Source: Pedobacter sp. B4-66 (GTDB lineage Bacteria > Bacteroidota > Bacteroidia > Sphingobacteriales > Sphingobacteriaceae). From it: a stretch of 64,000 bases of DNA. The notes beneath the pieces were generated by a model, which saw nothing but the letters and a program-made list of their open reading frames with translations, had not been told where the DNA came from and ran no database searches. This document shows positions 44,406 to 52,436 of this stretch, one piece after another. The stretch covers positions 124,001-188,000 of the forward strand of contig NZ_JAFVME010000006.1 of NCBI RefSeq assembly GCF_018492665.1, given 5' to 3'. Within the stretch, counting starts at the first letter, position 1. Every line of letters begins with the position of its first letter. The translations under genes and the position numbers were made by a program.

Positions 44406-45191
44406 ATGGAGATAAAAGATGAAGTAAAAAGTCCTGGAAAAATATCCAGAACATTTATAACGCTTTATGACGTTTTTCAATTCATGGGACGCTTTTTTAA
44501 AGAAGGCTTCTTACCTCCTTATGAAGGAAAAGAGTTGATGAAGCAATGTTACGACATTGGATATCGTTCATTAGCGCTTATCTCTTTAACAGGATTTATT
44601 ACCGGTATAGTTTTCACAAAACAATCAAGACCTTCCCTTGCTGAATTTGGCGCCACATCATGGCTTCCATCATTAGTAGGTATTGCATTATTAAGAACAT
44701 TAGCTCCACTATTAACTTCTCTAATTGCAGCCGGAAAAGTAGGATCAAGTATTGGTGCAGAACTTGGATCTATGAGAGTTACTGAGCAGATAGATGCAAT
44801 GGAAGTATCTGCTACCAATCCATTTAAATTTCTGGTAACGACAAGAGTACTTGCATCAACAATTACCATCCCTATTCTTACCTTTTATACTGCTATGGTA
44901 GGAATGTTGGGTGCTTTACTAAACGTTTCTTTAAGTGAAGGCACAAGTGCGAAGGCATTCTTTCAATCTTCTCTGGAATCGATCACGTTTTTAGATATCA
45001 CAGCCTCTACTATTAAAGCCGTAATATTCGGTTTTACAATTGGTATGGTTGGTTGCTATCAGGGATATAACTCATCAAAAGGAACTGAAGGCGTGGGTAA
45101 AGCCGCCAATTCTGCAGTGGTAATTGGTATGTTTCTGATATTTATTGAAGAAGTAGTTTCAGTTCAGTTTTTCGGTCTATTCAGGACTTAA
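44406..45191 (+). CDS. MlaE-family lipid ABC transporter permease
   Basis: The 261-residue inner-membrane permease belongs to the MlaE/YrbE/TTG2 family, with five hydrophobic segments and the conserved block AAGKVGSSIGAELGSMRVTEQIDAMEV at about 117-143. It is the membrane subunit of the MlaFEDB-type phospholipid transporter that keeps outer-membrane lipid asymmetry. The gene heads a three-gene operon with the ATPase (10 bases downstream) and the MCE protein. No MlaB or MlaC homologue follows. Confidence 0.93.
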   Translation: MEIKDEVKSPGKISRTFITLYDVFQFMGRFFKEGFLPPYEGKELMKQCYDIGYRSLALISLTGFITGIVFTKQSRPSLAEFGATSWLPSLVGIALLRTLAPLLTSLIAAGKVGSSIGAELGSMRVTEQIDAMEVSATNPFKFLVTTRVLASTITIPILTFYTAMVGMLGALLNVSLSEGTSAKAFFQSSLESITFLDITASTIKAVIFGFTIGMVGCYQGYNSSKGTEGVGKAANSAVVIGMFLIFIEEVVSVQFFGLFRT

Positions 45192-45201
45192 TTTTTAAAT
45201 T

Positions 45202-45972
45202 ATGGAAGAAAGAAAGCCCTTATCTGAACAAGAAAAAGTAATAGAAATCAATGGACTATATAAGTCTTTTGGTAACTACCATGTGCTTAGAGGAGTTGAT
45301 TTAGAACTTTATAAGCGTGAAAACCTGGTAGTGCTTGGTAAATCTGGAACAGGTAAATCTGTATTGATAAAAATTGTTGTAGGCTTACTTACCCCAGATC
45401 GTGGTGAAGTAAAGGTTCTTAACCAGCATGTTGATCAGATTACCTATAAAGAACTACTGGCATTAAGGCTAAAAGTGGGATTCTCATTCCAAAATAGTGC
45501 TTTATACGATAGTATGACGGTTAGAGAAAACCTGATCTTCCCATTAGTAAGAAATCAAAGAAAACTAACAAAAAGTGAAATAACAAGTGCTGTAGAGGAG
45601 ATGCTGGATGCAGTTGGCCTGCTCCATACCATTAACCAAATGCCATCTGAATTATCCGGTGGGCAAAGAAAAAGAATAGGTATAGCAAGAACACTGATAT
45701 TAAGGCCCGAAATAATGCTTTATGATGAACCAACAGCCGGACTTGATCCTATAACCTGTTTGGAGATCAATAACCTTATTAATGAGGTCCAGGAACGCTT
45801 TCACACAAGTTCTATTATAATTACCCATGATTTAACTTGTGCAAAAGCAGTTGGTAATAGAGTTGCCATGTTATTAGATGGCAAGTTTGAACGTCAAGGC
45901 ACTTTCGAAGACGTGTTTAATACAAGTGATGACCGAGTAAAACCATTTTACGATTACAATTTTATTCAATAG
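45202..45972 (+). CDS. MlaF-type ABC transporter ATP-binding protein
   Basis: The 256-residue ABC ATPase has Walker A GKSGTGKS (46-53), a Q-loop in GFSFQNSALYD, the signature ELSGGQRKRIGIART and Walker B ILRPEIMLYDEPTAGLDP. The late His is in SIIITHDLTCAKAVG. The Phe-Gln-Asn Q-loop and RK-rich signature are typical of the Mla/Ttg2A group. It lies between the permease and the MCE protein with gaps of 10 and 5 bases, and powers phospholipid movement between membranes. Direction of transport cannot be told from the sequence. Confidence 0.94.
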   Translation: MEERKPLSEQEKVIEINGLYKSFGNYHVLRGVDLELYKRENLVVLGKSGTGKSVLIKIVVGLLTPDRGEVKVLNQHVDQITYKELLALRLKVGFSFQNSALYDSMTVRENLIFPLVRNQRKLTKSEITSAVEEMLDAVGLLHTINQMPSELSGGQRKRIGIARTLILRPEIMLYDEPTAGLDPITCLEINNLINEVQERFHTSSIIITHDLTCAKAVGNRVAMLLDGKFERQGTFEDVFNTSDDRVKPFYDYNFIQ

Positions 45973-45977
45973 AAATT

Positions 45978-46970
45978 ATGCAGGCAACAGACACACGCCG
46001 TAAGATTATAGTAGGAGCGTTTATTCTCCTGGGCATAGCGATATTTATTTTAGGGGTTTTTACCTTAGGCAGTCAGAAAAAAGCCTTCGTAAAAAGCTTT
46101 ACTGTTGATGTGGTTTTCAACGATATTCAGGGCCTTAAAACAGGCAATAATGTTTGGTTTTCCGGTGTAAAAATAGGCACCATTAAAAAGATTCAATTTT
46201 TCGGAACCTCGCAGGTACAAGTGTTTCTTAACATCGAAGAAGAAGCACATAAATACATTCACAAAGATGCATCGGCCAGTATCAGTTCTGATGGATTGAT
46301 TGGGAATAAGATAATTGTAATTACAGGTGGCACACCAAAATTCCCATTTGTTGAGGATGGAGACAGACTTCGCGTTAACACTACCCTGTCGACTGATGAC
46401 ATCATGAAAACCTTCCAGGTAAATAACAAAAACCTGGTAGATGTAACCTCTGACTTTAAAATTCTGGCCAAAAGCCTTGTTGAAGGAAAAGGAACCGTAG
46501 GTGCATTACTTACCGATGAGCAGATCGCTTCCGACTTCAAAGCAATTGTTGTGAATTTAAAAACTACTACAGCTTCTGCAAATAAAATGGCAGCGGAATT
46601 AGATAAATTCACCAAAACTTTAAATACAAAAGGCGGCTTAACTGATAAATTACTAACTGATACAGCAGTTTTTGCCAAGCTTCAGGCGTCTGTAAATGAA
46701 CTACAGAAAACCGCTAACTCTGCATCAGAACTTACCGAAAATCTGAATAAGGCTTCTTCAAAATTAACACAAACAGATAATGCGGTTGGCGTATTGTTGA
46801 ATGATCAAAAAACGGCAGAACAGGTAAAAGCAATTATGCTAAACATGGAAACCAGTAGTAAAAAACTTGATGAAAATCTGGAAGCCCTGCAACACAATTT
46901 CCTTTTAAGGGGTTTCTTTAAAAAGAAAGCTAAAGCAGAAGCTGCAGCAACCGATACAAAAAAAGAATAG
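45978..46970 (+). CDS. MlaD/MCE-family lipid-binding protein
   Basis: The 330-residue protein has one N-terminal membrane segment (about 10-28) and an MCE domain (about 36-115; VVFNDIQGLKTGNNVWFSGVK, SISSDGLIGNKIIVI). A long C-terminal helical, coiled-coil-like stretch follows (about 150-310). The extension is longer than in E. coli MlaD (about 183 residues) and is rich in heptads, as in tube-forming MCE proteins. It is the periplasmic lipid-carrying subunit of the operon. Its stop codon overlaps a hairpin shared with the convergent sensor kinase gene. Confidence 0.9.
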   Translation: MQATDTRRKIIVGAFILLGIAIFILGVFTLGSQKKAFVKSFTVDVVFNDIQGLKTGNNVWFSGVKIGTIKKIQFFGTSQVQVFLNIEEEAHKYIHKDASASISSDGLIGNKIIVITGGTPKFPFVEDGDRLRVNTTLSTDDIMKTFQVNNKNLVDVTSDFKILAKSLVEGKGTVGALLTDEQIASDFKAIVVNLKTTTASANKMAAELDKFTKTLNTKGGLTDKLLTDTAVFAKLQASVNELQKTANSASELTENLNKASSKLTQTDNAVGVLLNDQKTAEQVKAIMLNMETSSKKLDENLEALQHNFLLRGFFKKKAKAEAAATDTKKE

Positions 46971-46992
46971 CGTTAAGCGCAAACACGCTATT
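46958..46992. terminator. Hairpin shared by the MCE gene and the convergent PAS kinase gene
   Basis: AATAGCGT (46966-46973) and ACGCTATT (46985-46992) form an 8-bp stem with an 11-base loop. On the minus strand the stem is followed by C and seven U (A run 46958-46964), so it mainly ends the kinase transcript. Both genes' stop codons fall within the stem. Confidence 0.7.
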
Positions 46993-49345
46993 TAAAATAT
47001 ATTTTAAAAGTAGTCCCTTGATTTACGACACTACTTACTATCACCTTGCCTCCCATAGCATCAATCTGATTTTTGGTAATAAAAAGCCCTACTCCCTTAG
47101 AGTCGGGCTTTTTATTAAAGGTCTTATACAAGCCGTAAAGTTCCTCTCCATGTTTTTCCAGATCTATCCCAATTCCATTATCGGAAATCTGTAAAACAGT
47201 TTGCGAATCTTCAATAAAAGAAACCAATTCTACTACCGGATTTCTTTCAGGATGACTATATCTAATTGCATTAAAAATAAAATTCAATAGAATACTTTCC
47301 AGATATGCTGGATTATAGTTAACAATTATATCGATAGGAACATTGTTGTTAATACTAGCATTCTTTAAAACGATTTGGTCGTTTAATATGTCAATAGTTT
47401 TATTGATATAATTATTTAAGCTTAAAGGTTCCTTTATCACATCAATACTTGTCTGGATATTAACCACCTTATTCAAATTTAACATGGTCTCATTTAAGAG
47501 TCCCGAAACTGTTTTCAATACTTCAATCAATTCTGTCCTTTCTTCTTCAGAGTTGGCGTACCCTATTAGATTGGTAATTGCCTGAATATTACTGGTATGA
47601 GATCTTAGGTTGTGAGAAACGATATATGAAAAATTCAGCAGTCTTTTATTTTGTTCAGTAACCAGATCAAATGAGTTTTTAAGGGCGTCTTGGGCTTCTT
47701 TATTTTCCCCTACATCAATCATAATACCTCTTAATAAAATAGGCTTACCATCTTCAGAAATTACATTAACAATATCTCTAAGCCATATTACTGACCCATC
47801 CTTAGCAATCATCCTATACTCAAAATCATGTTGTATATTTTTTCTGGTCGAAACAGCGCAATAATCGACAGCCCAATCCTTATCTTCAGGGTAAATATGA
47901 TCAGCCCAAAAAGTTGGACATGATAACCATTCTTCAACCGAATAGCCTAAGATATCCTCAACTTTTTTACTGATAAATGTAAATTCAAAAGTATTAGGGT
48001 TTGCTTCCCAAACAATACCATCGATGGTATTTATTAAAGATTCAATCCTCACTTGAGAATCCAAAACAATTTTTTCCGCAGCCTTCCGATCGGTTACATC
48101 TTCTATAATTACGATATGGTTAGATAATGTTCCGTCATCATTCCACAATGGGGTCTCTACAAGATTACACCATTTTACGTGCCCTTCTTTATGCACATAT
48201 TTTCTTTGAACTCTGTATTCTTCAATAATCCCTTCGCTTATTTTTTTAATATTATTATCAACTCCTAGCTGATCGGGAAAAGTTATATCCTGAATACCTA
48301 ACTCAAGGAGTTCTGATTCCTCGTATCCAAGTATATCAGACAATTTCTTGTTCACCTTTAAAAATCTACCCTCCGCAGGGGTTACCAAAGCTATACCTAT
48401 TGCTGCTTGATCAAAAATTGTCTTAAACTTTGTTTCTGTATTTATCAATTCAGACTTCTGATTATAAACCTGGGTCTGCAGTTTAGTCGTTTTTTTAACC
48501 ACCTGAACAACTAATAAGCTAGATAGGAGCGCCAATCCAAGAGCAAAAAACAATGGATATATAGATTGAAAAGGGATTTTCCCCTCATGAGCAGGAACGA
48601 TATAAAGCTTCCAATTGGTGCTTGGAAATAAAGTATATTGGTAACTTCGATCAAAAAAATTCGTATCCCCCTCTAAAAAAAACTCCTCTTTTCCGGTAGA
48701 TGCATCTAACTTAGAAAACTGAAAATAAAAATCATTGCCTTTACCCTTGTAAACGCCAATACTGTTAAAGAACGCATCCTGCTTAATTACAACAGCAGAA
48801 AACCCCCAGAACTTATTATCACGATATACAGGCAACCTCCCTATAACTCCCATCCCCCCTTGCTGTAATTCGTAAGGACCGGCATAATACATCGCTTTTG
48901 ATAATTTTGATTTAGTAGCCATCAATCTCGATTCTTCTGATATTTTAAAAAGATCAAGGTTTAGTGCCAATTCATTACCCTTTAGTGGATAGAGGTATTT
49001 TATAACACCCTGAGGTAACAATTCCAACACCTGATAATCAGGATTAGACTCCATTAATTTAGCGCCAACAGCTTCAAAATCATCGGGAATACCCTTTTCA
49101 TTTAAAGTTAGGGCAAGAGTTAATGCCGTAGCATAACCATTATTCAGTGTTAATTGAACGTTCTGTTTTACCACATTAAGTGCATTGGCCATTTCCAGGC
49201 GTCTGCCCTCTTTGATAATCTGGTACCTCTGAATGACAAGCAAGCTTATCAGCAACAGCAAAAAAAGGAAAACACATAAGCCAATAACTTTCGGTTTGCC
49301 TAGCAGCCATCCCGTAAACACTGCTAACTTTTCTTTAAGATTCAT
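46988..49345 (-). CDS. CHASE/PAS-domain membrane sensor histidine kinase
   Basis: The 785-residue kinase has a first membrane segment at about 19-38, a CHASE-type extracytoplasmic sensor (about 50-255; YAGPYELQQGGMGVIGRLPV) and a second membrane segment (about 263-285). Two PAS/PAC domains lie at about 305-425 and 432-555 (FKTIFDQAAIGIALVTPAEG; YRMIAKDGSVIWLRDIVNVI). Then come a HisKA-like helix with VSHNLRSHTSNI and an HATPase domain (LLNFIFNAIRYSHPERNP, ISDNGIGIDLEKHG, KGVGLFITKNQIDAMGG). No response regulator is adjacent. The CHASE domain suggests a small extracellular ligand; the signal is unknown. A TATATTTG -7-like element lies just upstream of the start. Confidence 0.9.
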   Translation of the reverse strand: MNLKEKLAVFTGWLLGKPKVIGLCVFLFLLLLISLLVIQRYQIIKEGRRLEMANALNVVKQNVQLTLNNGYATALTLALTLNEKGIPDDFEAVGAKLMESNPDYQVLELLPQGVIKYLYPLKGNELALNLDLFKISEESRLMATKSKLSKAMYYAGPYELQQGGMGVIGRLPVYRDNKFWGFSAVVIKQDAFFNSIGVYKGKGNDFYFQFSKLDASTGKEEFFLEGDTNFFDRSYQYTLFPSTNWKLYIVPAHEGKIPFQSIYPLFFALGLALLSSLLVVQVVKKTTKLQTQVYNQKSELINTETKFKTIFDQAAIGIALVTPAEGRFLKVNKKLSDILGYEESELLELGIQDITFPDQLGVDNNIKKISEGIIEEYRVQRKYVHKEGHVKWCNLVETPLWNDDGTLSNHIVIIEDVTDRKAAEKIVLDSQVRIESLINTIDGIVWEANPNTFEFTFISKKVEDILGYSVEEWLSCPTFWADHIYPEDKDWAVDYCAVSTRKNIQHDFEYRMIAKDGSVIWLRDIVNVISEDGKPILLRGIMIDVGENKEAQDALKNSFDLVTEQNKRLLNFSYIVSHNLRSHTSNIQAITNLIGYANSEEERTELIEVLKTVSGLLNETMLNLNKVVNIQTSIDVIKEPLSLNNYINKTIDILNDQIVLKNASINNNVPIDIIVNYNPAYLESILLNFIFNAIRYSHPERNPVVELVSFIEDSQTVLQISDNGIGIDLEKHGEELYGLYKTFNKKPDSKGVGLFITKNQIDAMGGKVIVSSVVNQGTTFKIYFK

Positions 49346-49504
49346 AGCTTCTTATTAAAACAAATATAACTCTTTACAAACAAAAAAACACAGCTATTTA
49401 TTTTAAAATTAACTAAATTAACCAGATAATTACTTCTCAATATTGTTATTGGTTGACAGGAAAAGACATTCAAATTTTACCTTATTTTATTTAATTTAGC
49501 ATTT

Positions 49505-50371
49505 ATGATTTTCCTCGAAAACGAATACATAAAAGCATCTTTTGCAACAAAAGGTGCAGAACTTCAAAATCTGACAAGTAAAGAAACCGGTAAGGATTAC
49601 CTATGGAATGGAAACCCTGATTATTGGGGTAAATTTAGTCCTGTACTTTTCCCTATTGTAGGTGCATTAAAAAACAACACTTACTACTGCAAGGACAAAG
49701 AATATAAACTACCAAGACACGGCTTTGCCAGAGACAATGAATTTAGCATGGAATTAATTAGTCATACTGAAGCCCTGTTTACATTAACCCAAAACGAAGA
49801 AACGTTAAAAGTCTATCCTTTTAATTTCACCTTACAACTTCACTATAAAATTATAGGAACAAGCCTATTTTGCACCTATATAGTTTTAAATCCAAACGAT
49901 AAGGACCTCTTGTTTTCAGTTGGTGGTCATCCGGCGTTTGCAGTATCAACCAATGAGCATGTTTGCTACAATGATTATTTTTTAGAATTCAATAAAGACG
50001 AGAGCCTTGTTTATCATAAAATCAATGGTGATTTAATTGATGACGAGACAGAAATTATAAGTCTTAAGAACCGTTCCTTACCCCTTACACACAATCTTTT
50101 CTATAAAGACGCACTGGTATTTAAAACGTTGGAAAGTGATCGCATATCGCTTAAAAACCATAAGAATTCACATGGTTTACATTTCAACTTTAAAAATTTC
50201 CCATTCTTTGGAATTTGGGCTGCTAAAGATGCAGATTTTGTATGTCTAGAGCCATGGTGTGGAATTGCTGACGGAACAAACCACAATCAGAATCTTAGAG
50301 ATAAAGAAGGAATGATAGCACTGCCTCCAAAAGGTAACTGGGAGCGTACCTGGTCAATTGAATGTTTCTAA
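49505..50371 (+). CDS. Aldose 1-epimerase (LacX-like mutarotase) family protein
   Basis: The 288-residue cytoplasmic protein matches the LacX-type aldose 1-epimerase group: YLWNGNPDYWGKFSPVLFPI, LPRHGFARDNEF, and VGGHPAFAV with the likely catalytic His, then CLEPWCGIADG with the Glu. It would interconvert alpha and beta anomers of hexoses or hexose phosphates. It lies between two sensor kinases on the opposite strand and overlaps the downstream GAF kinase gene by four bases at the 3' end. No sugar specificity can be assigned. Confidence 0.85.
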   Translation: MIFLENEYIKASFATKGAELQNLTSKETGKDYLWNGNPDYWGKFSPVLFPIVGALKNNTYYCKDKEYKLPRHGFARDNEFSMELISHTEALFTLTQNEETLKVYPFNFTLQLHYKIIGTSLFCTYIVLNPNDKDLLFSVGGHPAFAVSTNEHVCYNDYFLEFNKDESLVYHKINGDLIDDETEIISLKNRSLPLTHNLFYKDALVFKTLESDRISLKNHKNSHGLHFNFKNFPFFGIWAAKDADFVCLEPWCGIADGTNHNQNLRDKEGMIALPPKGNWERTWSIECF

Positions 50372-51561
50372 TCCTGTAAAGGCAATTCAACAATAAAAGT
50401 TGATCCTCTATCGTGCCCTTCACTTTCCGCCCATATCCTACCTTCGTGTGCTTCAACCAACACCCTAACTATAGAGAGACCTAAACCTGTTGAATTTTCG
50501 CCACCGGTTGGCTGTGCACTTAACCTGGTAAAGCGCTGATACAATCTATTTTTATCATCGTCAGTAAGACCCTGTCCTTCATCTTTTACCATTATAAGCA
50601 CTTTGCCTTCGAGCTTCTTTACACTCACTTCTATATTGGTATTTACAGGCGAATATTTGATTGCATTGTTGATCAGATTATCTAATACTTCTGATAGTTT
50701 CCCCTCATCTCCGGTTATTACAACATCTACTTCAGGTATAAAATTTATCGTTTGATTTTTTCGCTCTGCGAGTGGCAAATTCATTGAAATCACGTTACTA
50801 ACCAACGATGATAGATTTAACTTAATATATAGCAATTGGACCTTACCTGCCTCTGCAGTACCGGAGAGCAATAATTCATCAATAATTCGAACCATATTCA
50901 AACTAGCAGTTTTAATTTGTTCGCACATCTTATCTACCATTTCTGGATCACTCTTCCTAAGCTTTATCAAGTCAGCTCGAACAGGTATGGTTGTAAGTGG
51001 GTTTTTCAGATCATGAGCTGTAGTATTTAAGATTTGATTGTGCTGTATCGCAATAAGCCTTGATGCTAACTTCAGTTCAATCTGATCCATAACCAGATCT
51101 CTTAAATCACTCAAAATCGCTTCATCTTCAGATCCAAACTTTCTTGGTTCCTTATCAATAAGACAAAAAGCTCCAAGGTTAAAATTATCTATTGTTTTTA
51201 GTGGAAGTGCGGCATAAAATCTTAAATCTACATCACCTAATCTTATTGGATTTAATGCAATTTCCGGGTCTATAAATGTATCCTCAACTTTGTAAAGTCC
51301 ATCAGACAATACTGCCTGAGCGCAAAGTCCAATATCACGACTTACTTCCTGAACATCTACACCATATTTAGATTTAAACCAGATCCTGTCCTTATCAACA
51401 ATACTAATAATAGCTATTGGTACATTAAATAATTTTGCAGCCAACCTGGTCAACTTATCAAATGACCCATCAGGCGGCGTATCCAGAACCTCATACCTAT
51501 TTAAGGCTTTTATCCGCTCCTCTTCAATTGAAAATTGCTTTTGACTTAATTCTGTAAGCAT
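50368..51561 (-). CDS. GAF-domain sensor histidine kinase
   Basis: The start was placed at the ATG at 51561, giving 397 residues. The first 19 codons of the longer frame (from 51618) look non-conserved, and the protein then begins MLTELSQKQF. A GAF domain (about 20-150) has EVLDTPPDGSFDKLTRLAA and CAQAVLSDGLYKVEDTF. The HisKA histidine is in TTAHDLKNPLTTI (about 188-200). The HATPase domain carries LINNAIKYSP, VKDEGQGL and STGLGLSIVRVLVEAH. There are no membrane segments, so it is a cytoplasmic sensor with no adjacent response regulator. It is 76 bases downstream of the DUF4249 gene on the same strand. Confidence 0.88.
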   Translation of the reverse strand: MLTELSQKQFSIEEERIKALNRYEVLDTPPDGSFDKLTRLAAKLFNVPIAIISIVDKDRIWFKSKYGVDVQEVSRDIGLCAQAVLSDGLYKVEDTFIDPEIALNPIRLGDVDLRFYAALPLKTIDNFNLGAFCLIDKEPRKFGSEDEAILSDLRDLVMDQIELKLASRLIAIQHNQILNTTAHDLKNPLTTIPVRADLIKLRKSDPEMVDKMCEQIKTASLNMVRIIDELLLSGTAEAGKVQLLYIKLNLSSLVSNVISMNLPLAERKNQTINFIPEVDVVITGDEGKLSEVLDNLINNAIKYSPVNTNIEVSVKKLEGKVLIMVKDEGQGLTDDDKNRLYQRFTRLSAQPTGGENSTGLGLSIVRVLVEAHEGRIWAESEGHDRGSTFIVELPLQD

Positions 51562-51637
51562 AGATAATAAGTTAGAAGTCCAAAATTTGGCTGTCAGTGC
51601 AATATAATACAATTCCACATTATACTGAAAGCTTAAA

Positions 51638-52432
51638 TTATTTAATTACAACGGTTTTTCGACTTATCGAATATGCATTAAAAACTCCTAGTGCCTTATT
51701 GTTAAAATTAGATGGTGGATTGGCCGGGGCTACTGGAGGTCCACCTCCACCGGAATTTTGCCCCAAACTATAAAAGTATTTATAAACATTTCTATCTATA
51801 CATTGAAACTCAACATCAATTGTATCTCCACGAACCAGATCGTTCAACTCATAAAAAATAACATTTGCCACCTTGTTACCATCATCAAATCGGTCTTCAC
51901 TTACCACATCATCTTCTACTTTACCTTTAACAGTCAAAATATACCTGTACTGATTTTGAATGTCTTTTGGATCAACATAATTGGCAGCAACATAGGTATT
52001 GGTTTTACCAAAAAAACTAAAATCTTTAAAAGTAAGCGAATCCAATGGCACTTTACCGGGCATTGTAGAAGTGGCTGAATAAATTTTTCCGTCATAAGTT
52101 ACATCAAGCTTATATTTTTTTCCCGACTGGCCTCTAAATTTAGGGCTTTGGTATAAACCATTAGAAACCTCCACATATTCCATTGTAATTCCCTCTTCAT
52201 TACTCACCACCACTTTTGCTCCAGAAACTGGATTAAATCTATTCGGGTCTGTAAAATCATATGTTTTAGAGATTATTACCAAATGATTGTCAATTTTATC
52301 ACTAAGGCCCCCGTATATTACTAGTTGTGGTTCCGCATTATCCAATTTCAGGTCAATTACCTTTTCACATCCAGAAAGCCAAACCAAAACAATCAAAGCT
52401 CCAACTATACAAAATATACCTCTCTTTTTCAT
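51638..52432 (-). CDS. DUF4249-family lipoprotein, TonB-receptor partner
   Basis: The 264-residue lipoprotein (lipobox SGC, Cys22) begins, after the anchor, with EKVIDLKLDNAEPQLVIYGG, the characteristic opening of DUF4249. Its function is unknown, but the gene usually follows a TonB-dependent receptor, as here, with only 4 bases between them. It is probably an outer-membrane accessory subunit of that receptor. It ends with a beta-rich segment and has no enzyme motif. Confidence 0.87.
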   Translation of the reverse strand: MKKRGIFCIVGALIVLVWLSGCEKVIDLKLDNAEPQLVIYGGLSDKIDNHLVIISKTYDFTDPNRFNPVSGAKVVVSNEEGITMEYVEVSNGLYQSPKFRGQSGKKYKLDVTYDGKIYSATSTMPGKVPLDSLTFKDFSFFGKTNTYVAANYVDPKDIQNQYRYILTVKGKVEDDVVSEDRFDDGNKVANVIFYELNDLVRGDTIDVEFQCIDRNVYKYFYSLGQNSGGGGPPVAPANPPSNFNNKALGVFNAYSISRKTVVIK

Positions 52433-52436
52433 CTTA

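Noticed and set aside
46988..49345. PAS kinase as the partner of the aldose epimerase
   Set aside because: The genes are divergent with no shared regulator or response regulator; proximity alone is not evidence of a sugar sensor.
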